A DNA stretch of 13,967 bases from an uncultured Ideonella sp. Lineage in GTDB: Bacteria > Pseudomonadota > Gammaproteobacteria > Burkholderiales > Burkholderiaceae. Position numbers and translations under genes: made by a program. The stretch lies in contig CAMLGG010000137.1 of the NCBI GenBank assembly GCA_946479475.1, positions 1 to 13,967 on the forward strand, read 5' to 3'. This document shows positions 1-6,951 of the stretch, piece after piece (position 1 is the stretch's first letter; every line of letters begins with the position of its first letter). A model generated the notes under the pieces. The model was not told the origin of the DNA, made no database searches, and worked only from the letters and a program-made list of their open reading frames with translations.

Positions 1-819
1 CCGGCGATGCCGCGCTTCGAATCGCCGTCACCGCCGTCCGGGCTGCCCTTCGGCGCACACCAGACCCGCCTGGGCCTGCAGGACGTGGGCGTGCTTTGGG
101 CCCGCGAGGCGCCGGCGCCCTGGACGGCATCGCCCGCCGTCGAACCCCCGCCGCCGCCCCTGCCGTTCGAGACGCGGATCGACACGCGGATCGACACGCC
201 GAGCGAAGCTCCCGCGACGCCGGCCGACTGGCCCCTGGGCCGCGCCCTGGCCCAGCTGGCCGGCGTCTACGTGCTGGCAGAGAACGCCCACGGCCTGGTG
301 GTGGTCGACATGCATGCCGCCCACGAGCGCATCGTCTACGAGCGCCTCAAGGCGGCCGCGCGGCAAGCTCCGCTGGCCGCCCAGCCCCTGCTGATCCCCG
401 CCACTTTCGCAGCGACGCAGGAAGAGGTCGCCGTGGTCGAATCGCGGGCCGCGGACCTGGGCGCGCTGGGCCTGGACATCTCGCCTCTCGGCCCGACGAC
501 CCTGGCCGTGCGCTCCCGCCCCGCGGCCCTGCCCGATGCCGATCCGGTGGCGCTGGCCCGCTCGGTGCTGCGCGAGCTGGCCGAGCTCGCCGAGGCCGAC
601 GCCGGCCGCCTGCTCGAGCGTGCGCAGGACGAAATCCTGGCCACGATGGCCGGCAACGGTGCCGTTCGCGCCCACCGCAGGCTCACGATCGAAGAGATGA
701 ACGGCCTGCTGCGCCAGATGGAAGCCACCGAGCGCGCCGACCAGTGCAACCACGGGCGCCCGACCTGGCGCCAGGTGACGATGAAGGAACTCGACGCGCT
801 GTTCCTGCGGGGGCGCTGA
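1..819 (+). CDS. mutL: DNA mismatch repair protein MutL, C-terminal part (5' end outside window)
   Basis: This is the end of MutL, the mismatch-repair ATPase that couples MutS recognition to strand incision. The frame is open from base 1, so the N-terminal GHKL ATPase region lies upstream of the window and the ATG at 7 is not the true start. What is visible is a proline-rich linker (about residues 1-75) and the C-terminal dimerisation/endonuclease domain. That domain has [12 protein letters not shown] (gene bases about 307-342), which fits the DQHA-x2-E-x4-E endonuclease motif with Q replaced by M, and CNHGRP near the end, matching the CPHGRP metal-site motif. Betaproteobacteria generally lack MutH, so a self-nicking MutL is expected. 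Oddities are Gly-Asn at 652-657 where relatives usually have Cys-His, and a 12-bp tandem repeat in the linker. It forms an operon with the pseudouridine synthase gene 5 bp downstream. Confidence 0.95.
   Translation, partial: PAMPRFESPSPPSGLPFGAHQTRLGLQDVGVLWAREAPAPWTASPAVEPPPPPLPFETRIDTRIDTPSEAPATPADWPLGRALAQLAGVYVLAENAHGLVVVDMHAAHERIVYERLKAAARQAPLAAQPLLIPATFAATQEEVAVVESRAADLGALGLDISPLGPTTLAVRSRPAALPDADPVALARSVLRELAELAEADAGRLLERAQDEILATMAGNGAVRAHRRLTIEEMNGLLRQMEATERADQCNHGRPTWRQVTMKELDALFLRGR
172..195 (+). repeat. 12-bp tandem repeat in the MutL linker
   Basis: The unit ACGCGGATCGAC occurs twice without a gap (172-183 and 184-195). It keeps the reading frame and encodes a doubled Thr-Arg-Ile-Asp. 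It lies in the non-conserved linker, so it is probably a neutral slippage product. Confidence 0.85.
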
Positions 820-824
820 ACACC

Positions 825-1790
825 ATGACCATGCGCTCCGACCGCAACATCCAGCGCACGCCCAAGCGTGCCACCCGCGCCGCCACGCCGGCCGCCAGCC
901 CTGCCCCGGTGCCTGCCGCGGCACCAAAGCCGGCATCGCCTCGTCCGCCCGGGGCTCCATCCGCCGGGCCGCGGCGCGTGGCGCGCGATCAAGCACCCCC
1001 GCCGCAGGTCCGGCCTGCGCCGCGCCCCCCGGCGCCCCGCAGCTCCGAAGCCGAGGGCATCCGCCTGTCCAAGCTGCTGGGCGACCGCGGCCTGGCCTCG
1101 CGCCGCGAGGCCGACGACTGGATAGCCGCCGGCTGGGTCAAGGTCGACGGCAAGATGGCCGTCCTGGGCCAGCGCGTGCTGCCCGACGCGAAGGTCGAGA
1201 TCGACCCCGCGGCTCACCAGCAGCAGGCGCAGCGCGTGACCATCCTGCTGCACAAGCCGATCGGCTATGTCTCGGGCCAGGCCGAGGATGGCTACGAGCC
1301 GGCGAGCGTGCTGGTGACGGCGGCCACCCACTGGCCCGAGGACCCGCTGCGCCGCCCCTTCCATCCCGGCCACGCCCGGGGTCTCGCGCCGGCGGGCCGG
1401 CTCGACATCGACTCGACCGGCCTGCTGGTGCTGACCCAGGACGGCCGCATCGCCAAGCACCTGATCGGCGAGGACTCCGACGTCGAGAAGGAGTACCTCG
1501 TCCGCGTCGAGTACCAGCGTGAAGGCCGGCTGCCCGAGGCGGAGCTCGAGCGCCTGCGACACGGCCTGGAGCTCGATGGCAAGCAGCTCAAGCCGGCCAA
1601 GGTCAGCTGGGCCAACGAGGACCAGCTGCGCTTCGTCCTGCGCGAGGGCCGCAAGCGCCAGATCCGCCGCATGTGCGAGCTCGTGGGCCTGAAGGTTGTC
1701 GGCCTGAAGCGCGTGCGGATCGGCAGCGTGGTGCTGGGCAAGCTCCCGGTGGGCCAGTGGCGCTACCTGGGCCCTCACGAGAGATTCTGA
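825..1790 (+). CDS. rluF: 23S rRNA pseudouridine synthase, RluF-like
   Basis: Converts a uridine of 23S rRNA to pseudouridine; the RluB/E/F branch acts on single sites in the large subunit RNA. The protein has 321 residues. Residues 1-78 form a low-complexity Pro/Ala/Arg extension, probably disordered and RNA-binding. An S4 RNA-binding domain follows (about 79-126, from [19 protein letters not shown]). The catalytic domain carries [17 protein letters not shown] at 191-207 with Asp194 as the expected catalytic residue, and [12 protein letters not shown] at 274-285. The ending [19 protein letters not shown] resembles E. coli RluF more than RluB, so the substrate is probably the RluF site, but this is inference. 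About 40 residues separate HKPIGYVS from GRLD, somewhat more than in E. coli. I chose the ATG at 825, five bases after the mutL stop, because it fits translational coupling; an in-frame ATG at 831 is possible. Confidence 0.88.
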   Translation: MTMRSDRNIQRTPKRATRAATPAASPAPVPAAAPKPASPRPPGAPSAGPRRVARDQAPPPQVRPAPRPPAPRSSEAEGIRLSKLLGDRGLASRREADDWIAAGWVKVDGKMAVLGQRVLPDAKVEIDPAAHQQQAQRVTILLHKPIGYVSGQAEDGYEPASVLVTAATHWPEDPLRRPFHPGHARGLAPAGRLDIDSTGLLVLTQDGRIAKHLIGEDSDVEKEYLVRVEYQREGRLPEAELERLRHGLELDGKQLKPAKVSWANEDQLRFVLREGRKRQIRRMCELVGLKVVGLKRVRIGSVVLGKLPVGQWRYLGPHERF

Positions 1791-1802
1791 CGAAGCGTCA
1801 GA
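1786..1802. terminator. Hairpin spanning both convergent stop codons
   Basis: TCTGACG (1786-1792), loop AAG, CGTCAGA (1796-1802) form a perfect 7-bp stem. The two TGA stop codons of the convergent rluF and fkbp genes (1788-1790 and the complement of 1798-1800) lie symmetrically in the arms. No T-rich tract follows on either strand, so a role as bidirectional terminator is only possible; it might instead protect the 3' ends. Confidence 0.4.
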
Positions 1803-2499
1803 CCGCCAGCAGCTCGACTTCGAAGATGAGCGTGGCGTTCGGCGGGATCACACCGCCGGCGCCACGCGCGCCATAGCCGAGGTGCGGCGGGATGGTCAGG
1901 ATGCGGGTGCCGCCGACCTTCATGCCCTGCACGCCTTCGTCCCAGCCGCGGATCACCATGCCGGCGCCGAGCTCGAATTCGAAGGGGTCGTTGCGGTCCT
2001 TGCTGGAGTCGAACTTGCGCCCGCGCCCGTTCGGCGCGTTCTCGTCATGGAGCCAGCCGGTGTAGTGCACCGTCACGCTGTCACCTTCCTTCGCGGTCTC
2101 GCCCGTGCCGGGCTTCACGTCGTCCATCTGCAGCTGCGGCCGGTCGGGGGTCGGCAGCAGCTCCACCTCGAAGACCAGCGTGGCGTTCGGCGGGATCACG
2201 CCGCCGGCACCGCGGGCGCCGTAGCCCAGTTCGGGCGGGATGGTCAGCACGCGCGTGCCGCCGACCTGCATGCCCTGCACGCCCTCGTCCCAGCCGCGGA
2301 TCACCTGGCCCGCGCCGAGCGCGAACTCGAAAGGCTCGCCCCGGTCCTTGCTCGAGTCGAACTTGCGTCCGCGGCCTTCCGGCGCGGCGGCGTCGTGCAG
2401 CCAGCCGGTGTAGTGCACGGTGACCGTCTGGCCGGCCCGGGCCGAGTCGCCGCTGCCGGTCACGCGGTCGTCGATCTGCAAGCCGCTCGCGGTTTTCAT
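1798..2499 (-). CDS. FKBP-type peptidyl-prolyl isomerase with two tandem FKBP domains
   Basis: A cis-trans prolyl isomerase/folding helper of the FK506-binding family, 233 residues, with no signal peptide or membrane segment and so probably cytoplasmic. It consists of two FKBP domains. Residues 26-115 and 142-231 align without gaps at a 116-residue period, with 79 of 90 positions identical by my count. Each copy has [38 protein letters not shown](V/I)[23 protein letters not shown] and FEVELL, which include the aromatic and acidic residues of the FKBP active-site pocket. Beta-proteobacterial relatives that I know are usually single domains of about 110-115 residues, so this is an internal tandem duplication. 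The ATG at 2499 has AAGGA nine bases upstream, and its ATGA overlaps the gluQ stop, indicating translational coupling. Confidence 0.93.
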   Translation of the reverse strand: MKTASGLQIDDRVTGSGDSARAGQTVTVHYTGWLHDAAAPEGRGRKFDSSKDRGEPFEFALGAGQVIRGWDEGVQGMQVGGTRVLTIPPELGYGARGAGGVIPPNATLVFEVELLPTPDRPQLQMDDVKPGTGETAKEGDSVTVHYTGWLHDENAPNGRGRKFDSSKDRNDPFEFELGAGMVIRGWDEGVQGMKVGGTRILTIPPHLGYGARGAGGVIPPNATLIFEVELLAV

Positions 2500-3446
2500 G
2501 ATGTGGGGTCCTTGGGAATGGTGAAAACGGTCGGCGATGATGCCATCGCCGGCAGGGGCCAGGCCCGTGTCCATGCGGCCACCGCGGCCTCGAGCCAGGC
2601 CGCCCGGTCGCCCGTGGGCAGACGGGACGGCAAGCCCAGCACCGCCGCGGCCCGCTTCAGCGCCGCCAGCGGGTCCGAAACGTCCAGCGGCGTGGCGCCG
2701 TTCTGCTTGGACAGCTTCTGGCCATCCTCCGCCAGCACCAGCGGCGTGTGCAGGTAGCCGGGCGTCGCGAAGCCCAGCAGGCGCTGCAGGTGGATCTGCC
2801 GCGGCGTGTTGTCGGCCAGATCCTCGCCGCGGACGACGTGGGTGATGCCCTGCTTCGCGTCGTCGACCACGACCGCGAGCTGGTAGGCCCAGAGGCCATC
2901 GGCCCGCTTGAGCACGAAGTCGCCGACCTCCTTCGTCAGGTCCTGCCGCTGGAAGCCCAGGCGCCGGTCGAGCCACTCGACACCGAGGTCGCTGCCGTCG
3001 GGCGCATCCGTGCGCAGGCGCCAGGCGCGCGCCGCGCGGCCGTGCAGGCCCTGGCGGCAGGTGCCCGGATAGACGCGCTCGCCATGCCGCTCGTGGTGCT
3101 GGCCCCGGCCCGCGAGCACGGCGTCGATCTCCTTGCGGCTGCAGGAACAGGGATAGGCCAGACCGTCGGCGAGCAGGCGATCGAGCGCTGCCTGGTACAG
3201 CGTGCCGCGTGACGATTGCCAGACGGGCGGCTCGTCGGCCACGAGTCCGCACGCGGCCAGCTGCTGCAGGATGAGCTCCGCGGCACCGGGCACGCAGCGC
3301 GGGCCGTCGACGTCCTCCATCCTCACCAGCCAACGGCCGCCTGCCGCCCGTGCATCCAGCCAGCTCGCCAAGGCGGCCACCAGCGAGCCTGAATGCAACG
3401 GGCCGGTGGGCGATGGCGCGAACCGGCCGACGTAGCGATCGGCCAC
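2496..3446 (-). CDS. gluQ: Glutamyl-Q tRNA(Asp) synthetase
   Basis: Activates glutamate and attaches it to the queuosine base at position 34 of tRNA(Asp); it is a stand-alone paralogue of the GluRS catalytic domain without an anticodon-binding domain. The 316 residues match the family length. The N-terminus [19 protein letters not shown] contains the HIGH-type motif HSGS at 18-21, EDVDGPR lies at 44-50, and the KMSK-type KLSK lies at 244-247. Probable zinc ligands are Cys100, Cys102, Tyr126 and Cys130. The start must be the GTG at 3446, since homology begins just after it and it lies four bases beyond the stop of the upstream LysR gene; a longer frame with an upstream ATG would run into that gene. 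The 3' end overlaps the fkbp start by four bases. Confidence 0.93.
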   Translation of the reverse strand: MADRYVGRFAPSPTGPLHSGSLVAALASWLDARAAGGRWLVRMEDVDGPRCVPGAAELILQQLAACGLVADEPPVWQSSRGTLYQAALDRLLADGLAYPCSCSRKEIDAVLAGRGQHHERHGERVYPGTCRQGLHGRAARAWRLRTDAPDGSDLGVEWLDRRLGFQRQDLTKEVGDFVLKRADGLWAYQLAVVVDDAKQGITHVVRGEDLADNTPRQIHLQRLLGFATPGYLHTPLVLAEDGQKLSKQNGATPLDVSDPLAALKRAAAVLGLPSRLPTGDRAAWLEAAVAAWTRAWPLPAMASSPTVFTIPKDPTS

Positions 3447-3450
3447 GGCG

Positions 3451-4446
3451 CTACCCCAGCGACGTCGGCAGATGCCGCTCCAGCAGGGCGCGGCGGGTCG
3501 CCGGGCTGGCGAGCTGCTGCAGCCACCACTGCAGGGCGAGACCCTGCGGCGGCTTCTTCGGCTGCGGCACCGCTGCACTTCGCCAGGCATACGCCATCCC
3601 GCCGACGCGCCGGGTGCGGGCCACCTGCTTGACCACGAGGTGGCCGTGCCGGACGTGCTCGCGCACCAGCGGCTCGGGCACGAAGCCGCAGCCCAGGCAG
3701 CGCAGCTGCGCGGAGATCTTGTCCTGCATGCTCGACACCGTCAGCACCTCCTGCCCCGGCAGCAGGTTGACGGTCAAGGGCTGCATGCGCATGGCCGAAT
3801 CGGCGACCGCGATCGCCCGGTGGCCGATGATCTGGTCGTCCGTCAAAGGCTCGGGCAAGGCCGCCAGCGGGTGATGCGGGGCCATCGCGAAGACGAACTG
3901 CAGTTCGCCCAGGACCTTCATCTCGATGCCGGGCGGCGCCGGCATGTCGCCCGGCACGCCGAGCGCGAGGTCCGCCTGGCCTGAGACGAGCGCCTCCCAC
4001 GTGCCGGCCAGCACCTCGGTGCGCAGGCGCAGGCGGGTGCCGGGGCCGGGCTCGCCTTCGCCGCCGGGCCTCAGCGCATAGAAGGCATCGCACAACTCCA
4101 GCAGCGTGAGCCTCGAAAGCACGTCGTCCACCGCGATGGTGAGCTCGGTCTCCCAGCCGGTGGAGACTCGGCGCACCCGCTGTGCGACGGCGTCCATCTC
4201 GGCCAGCAGCCGGCGCCCTTCGGAAAGCAGCTCCTCGCCGGCAGCCGTGAGCTTGGCCTGGCGGGAGCGGCGGTCGAAGAGCAGCACGTCGAGGGAATCC
4301 TCCAGCTGCCGCACGCTGTACGTGAGGGCCGAGGGCACCTTGCCGAGGGCGCGGGCGGCGGCGGCGAAGCTGCCGGTGCGGGCGATGGTGTCCATCATCG
4401 CGAGGGCGTCGGGGGTCAGGGCGCTGCGTCTATCCACGAGCTTCAT
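3451..4446 (-). CDS. LysR-family transcriptional regulator (pirin-linked)
   Basis: A DNA-binding regulator of 331 residues. The winged helix-turn-helix lies at about residues 11-75 ([20 protein letters not shown], then [19 protein letters not shown] and LTAAGEELL), followed by the periplasmic-binding-like effector domain typical of LysR proteins. It is divergently transcribed from the pirin gene across an 88-bp spacer, an arrangement common in Burkholderiales, so control of the pirin gene and of itself is the natural inference. It is co-directional with gluQ, whose GTG begins four bases after this stop, so the two may share a transcript although their functions look unrelated. The effector is unknown. 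No clear ribosome binding site is seen before the ATG at 4446. Confidence 0.92.
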   Translation of the reverse strand: MKLVDRRSALTPDALAMMDTIARTGSFAAAARALGKVPSALTYSVRQLEDSLDVLLFDRRSRQAKLTAAGEELLSEGRRLLAEMDAVAQRVRRVSTGWETELTIAVDDVLSRLTLLELCDAFYALRPGGEGEPGPGTRLRLRTEVLAGTWEALVSGQADLALGVPGDMPAPPGIEMKVLGELQFVFAMAPHHPLAALPEPLTDDQIIGHRAIAVADSAMRMQPLTVNLLPGQEVLTVSSMQDKISAQLRCLGCGFVPEPLVREHVRHGHLVVKQVARTRRVGGMAYAWRSAAVPQPKKPPQGLALQWWLQQLASPATRRALLERHLPTSLG

Positions 4447-4451
4447 GTTAT

Positions 4452-4468
4452 TTGAAAGCTCGCTTCAA
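4452..4468. promoter_or_regulatory. TTGAA-N7-TTCAA dyad, candidate LysR operator
   Basis: A perfect 5-bp inverted repeat with 7-bp spacing lies five bases before the lysR start in the divergent lysR/pirin spacer. Size and position suit a LysR binding or autoregulation site. The classic T-N11-A core is not obvious, so this is tentative. Confidence 0.4.
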
Positions 4469-4500
4469 GCCCGGCCGCCCCGGCCGAGCGGGCACCTGCC

Positions 4501-4516
4501 TACGATGGCTCCATCG
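4501..4516 (+). promoter_or_regulatory. Possible pirin promoter -10 with small inverted repeat
   Basis: TACGAT (4501-4506) is a plausible -10 element, giving a start of transcription near 4513 and a short leader that includes the AGGAGG ribosome binding site. No good -35 lies 16-18 bp upstream, as is usual for activator-dependent promoters. It overlaps an inverted repeat CGATGG-CT-CCATCG (4503-4516). Confidence 0.3.
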
Positions 4517-4521
4517 ACCAC

Positions 4522-4527
4522 AGGAGG
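4522..4527 (+). promoter_or_regulatory. Strong Shine-Dalgarno AGGAGG of the pirin gene
   Basis: A consensus AGGAGG lies seven bases before the ATG at 4535. It fixes that start against the long open frame that runs on upstream into the lysR gene. Confidence 0.85.
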
Positions 4528-4534
4528 TTTGACC

Positions 4535-5245
4535 ATGATCACCGTACGCAAGGCCGAGGACCGCGGCATCGCCGACCACGGCTGGCTCAAGAGCTTCCAC
4601 ACCTTCTCCTTCGCCGACTACTACGACCCGGCCCACATGGGCGTGGGCAACCTGCGCGTCATCAACGACGACCGCATCGCCCCGGGCACCGGCTTCGGCA
4701 CCCACGGCCATCGCGACATGGAGATCGTCAGCTACGTGCTCGAAGGCGAGCTCGCGCACCGCGACAACATGGGCAACGGCACGGCCATTCGCCCCGGGGA
4801 GGTCCAGCGCATGACCGCCGGCACGGGCGTGCGGCACAGCGAGTTCAACCACGCTCAGGGCCAGGCCACGCACTTCCTGCAGATCTGGCTGCTGCCCTCG
4901 CGCGCCGGGCTGGAGCCCGGCTACGAGCAGAAGGAGTTCGGGCCGGCCGTCAAGCGCGGCCAGCTGCGGCTGGTGGCCGCGCCCGACGGCCGCGACGGCG
5001 CCGTGACTCTGCACGCCGACGCCTCGATCCGCGCCGGCCTTTTCGACGGCGACGAATCGGCCGAGCTCGCGCTGGACCCGAAGCGGCTGGCCTACGTGCA
5101 CGTGGCCGAAGGCGAGGTCACGCTCAACGGCGAGCATCGCCTTCGGGCCGGCGATGGCGTGACGCTGGATGGCGAGACGCGGCTCCAGCTCGGCGCCGGC
5201 AAGGCCGCCAACGTGCTGGTGTTCGACCTGGCCCGCCTCGACTGA
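4535..5245 (+). CDS. Pirin family protein (YhhW-type bicupin)
   Basis: A cytoplasmic bicupin metalloprotein of 236 residues. The N-terminal cupin carries the four pirin metal ligands His57, His59, His101 and Glu103 (in GTHGHRDMEIVSYVLEG and VRHSEFNH), the same numbering as I know for E. coli YhhW, an enzyme with quercetinase activity in vitro. The second cupin (about residues 135-236) is degenerate and lacks a His cluster, as usual in the family. The physiological substrate is unknown; dioxygenase action on flavonoid-like aromatics is a family-based guess. The divergent LysR gene is its probable regulator. The AGGAGG sequence seven bases upstream determines the start. Confidence 0.92.
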   Translation: MITVRKAEDRGIADHGWLKSFHTFSFADYYDPAHMGVGNLRVINDDRIAPGTGFGTHGHRDMEIVSYVLEGELAHRDNMGNGTAIRPGEVQRMTAGTGVRHSEFNHAQGQATHFLQIWLLPSRAGLEPGYEQKEFGPAVKRGQLRLVAAPDGRDGAVTLHADASIRAGLFDGDESAELALDPKRLAYVHVAEGEVTLNGEHRLRAGDGVTLDGETRLQLGAGKAANVLVFDLARLD

Positions 5246-5270
5246 AGTTGGCGCGACCTGGGACCGAGGC

Positions 5271-5294
5271 CATGGGCGCTACATTGCGCCCATG
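5271..5294. promoter_or_regulatory. 9-bp inverted repeat over the DUF599 start codon and -10
   Basis: CATGGGCGC (5271-5279), spacer TACATT (5280-5285) and GCGCCCATG (5286-5294) form a perfect inverted repeat. The spacer is a good -10 hexamer and the right arm ends with the ATG start codon. It could be an operator overlapping the promoter, or an RNA hairpin if transcription starts further upstream. Confidence 0.5.
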
Positions 5295-5996
5295 AGCCTC
5301 ACCCTCGGCGCCCTCGGCCTGCTGCCGGCCATCGACTGGCTGGCCGTCGTCACCCTGTTCGTCGCCTGGGCGGCCTATGCCCGCTTCGCGAAGAAGCGCG
5401 CCGACACCCGGCCGTCGATCCTGGCCTCCACCAACCGCGTGCGACGGCAGTGGATGTGGCGGACCACGATGCGCGAGAACCGCGTCGTCGACGGCATGGT
5501 GGCGCAGAACCTCTCGACCAGCCCATCGTTCTTCGCCTCCACCACCATCCTGATCATCGGCGGTCTGCTGGCGGTGCTGAGCACCAACGACAAGGCGACC
5601 GAGTTCGTGCGCGAGATCCCCTTCGCCGCCCGCACGTCGGTGCTGGTGTTCGACGTCAAGGTGGCGGTGCTGACGGCGATCTTCGTCTACGCCTTCTTCC
5701 GCTTCACCTGGAGCATGCGGCAGTACAGCTTCGGCGTGCTGCTGGTGGCCGCGGCGCCCACCCACGACCACCCCTGGACCGACGAGGAGCGTGATGCCTT
5801 CGCCGAACGCGCAGGCCGGATCATGGGCCTGGCGGCCGAGACCTTCAACGACGGCCTGCGTGCCTACTACATGGCCTTCGCATTGATCGCCTGGTTCTTC
5901 TCGCCCTGGGCCTGCCTGGCCGCCACGGCCTCCGTCGTCTTCGTGCTGTACCAGCGCGAGTTCCGCTCGGAGGTGCTGGCCGCGCTCAACGGCTGA
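5292..5996 (+). CDS. DUF599 family integral membrane protein
   Basis: A 234-residue inner-membrane protein of unknown function. Four hydrophobic segments are visible, at about residues 9-31, 82-97, 115-155 (probably split or long) and 191-220. A basic stretch lies between the first two (AKKRADTRPSILASTNRVRR). The conserved-looking core QWMWRTTMRENRVVDGMVAQNL with the following STSPSFFASTTILIIGGL is typical of DUF599. It follows the pirin gene by 46 bp in the same direction, so a partial operon is possible, but there is also a -10-like TACATT directly before its ATG and no Shine-Dalgarno sequence. Its 3' end overlaps the convergent solute-binding protein gene by 11 bp. Confidence 0.85.
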   Translation: MSLTLGALGLLPAIDWLAVVTLFVAWAAYARFAKKRADTRPSILASTNRVRRQWMWRTTMRENRVVDGMVAQNLSTSPSFFASTTILIIGGLLAVLSTNDKATEFVREIPFAARTSVLVFDVKVAVLTAIFVYAFFRFTWSMRQYSFGVLLVAAAPTHDHPWTDEERDAFAERAGRIMGLAAETFNDGLRAYYMAFALIAWFFSPWACLAATASVVFVLYQREFRSEVLAALNG

Positions 5997-6900
5997 GGTC
6001 CTCGCGCGGGACCAGGTCCGGCACCTCGTCCTCCGGCACATGGCGGCGCGCGATGCGGGCCAGCGTGCCGTCGCGGACGATCTCCCACACCAGGCGCCGC
6101 CAGGCCGCGATCTCGGTCTCGCCGAAGCGCGCACGCGAGAGCACCAGGCCCTCGGGGACGACGGAACCGCGAGGCGCCCAATCCAGCGAAACCAGCTGCG
6201 GCTTGCGCGGGTGCTCGGCCGCATAGCGGCGCATCACCACCGCATGGCCGATCACCGCGTCCACGCTGCCTTCGGCCAGCAGGCGCAACAGGGCCGCGTC
6301 ATCGGTCGCCTCGACCACCCGGCCCTGGGCCCGCGCCGCGTCGAGCGCGGCGTCGTAGTCCGGGGTGTGCTTGTAGCCCCGCACCGCGCCCCAGCGCAGC
6401 TTCGGATCGGCCATGAAGCCGGCCAGTCCATCCTTCACCGGCGGGTGGCTGGCCAGCATCCACACGCTGTGCTTGAGCAGGATGTAGGGTGCAAACGCGT
6501 AGAGCTTCTCTCGCTCGGGCGTGGCGATGCCGGAGGTGGTCATGTCGAGCCGGCCGGCCTCGAGCTCCGACCAGATCCGCGCCCGGGTCATGACGGAGCC
6601 TTCGAAGCGACAGCCGCTGCGACGCTTGAGCTCGCGCATCAGGTCGACGTCGATGCCGCTGCCTTCCAGGCCCTCGCCGCGCTCGCCGCCGGCTCCCCGG
6701 TACAGGGCGCCGAACTCGTAGAAGGCGACGCTGATGGCGCGCTCGGGGCAGACCATCGGCGCTGCCACCGCCGGGCCGCGGGCCCAGGCAGGGGCGAGCC
6801 ATGCCAGGGCCGCCGCGGCGGCCAGGCCCACGAGCCCGGCGCGAACACGGCTTCCCCGGCACCTCCACCCACTCTTCGGTCGGCGATCCCTCCGGTGCAT
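5986..6900 (-). CDS. Periplasmic solute-binding protein, amino-acid-transporter type (SBP_bac_3)
   Basis: A type II periplasmic-binding-fold protein of about 304 residues. It has a basic N-terminus, a hydrophobic stretch at about 21-37 and a probable signal peptidase I site after Ala-Trp-Ala (residue 40). The mature part shows family 3 features: GIDVDLMRELKRRSGC, WSELEAGRLDMTTSGIATPERE and a C-terminal second lobe. Two cysteines (near residue 51 and in RRSGC) may form a disulphide. No permease or ATPase gene is nearby, so it is an orphan; it could serve a distant ABC transporter or act in sensing. The ATG at 6900 is my choice; an in-frame GTG at 6927 would add nine residues. The gene lies 51 bp downstream of the hydrolase gene on the same strand, possibly as the last gene of that operon. 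Confidence 0.82.
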   Translation of the reverse strand: MHRRDRRPKSGWRCRGSRVRAGLVGLAAAAALAWLAPAWARGPAVAAPMVCPERAISVAFYEFGALYRGAGGERGEGLEGSGIDVDLMRELKRRSGCRFEGSVMTRARIWSELEAGRLDMTTSGIATPEREKLYAFAPYILLKHSVWMLASHPPVKDGLAGFMADPKLRWGAVRGYKHTPDYDAALDAARAQGRVVEATDDAALLRLLAEGSVDAVIGHAVVMRRYAAEHPRKPQLVSLDWAPRGSVVPEGLVLSRARFGETEIAAWRRLVWEIVRDGTLARIARRHVPEDEVPDLVPREDLSR

Positions 6901-6951
6901 GGCCGCATGCTGCCTGCCCAGGGACACCGCCGCAAGCGGGCAGATCCCCGG

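Noticed and set aside
336..1778. Long open frame on the minus strand opposite mutL and rluF (480 codons)
   Set aside because: It lies wholly opposite genes with clear family motifs, has no recognisable motif of its own and is rich in Ala, Leu, Arg and His, as expected for antisense frames in GC-rich DNA.
1798..2499. FKBP as a secreted or outer-membrane Mip/FkpA-type isomerase
   Set aside because: The protein starts with [13 protein letters not shown], with no hydrophobic signal segment or lipobox.
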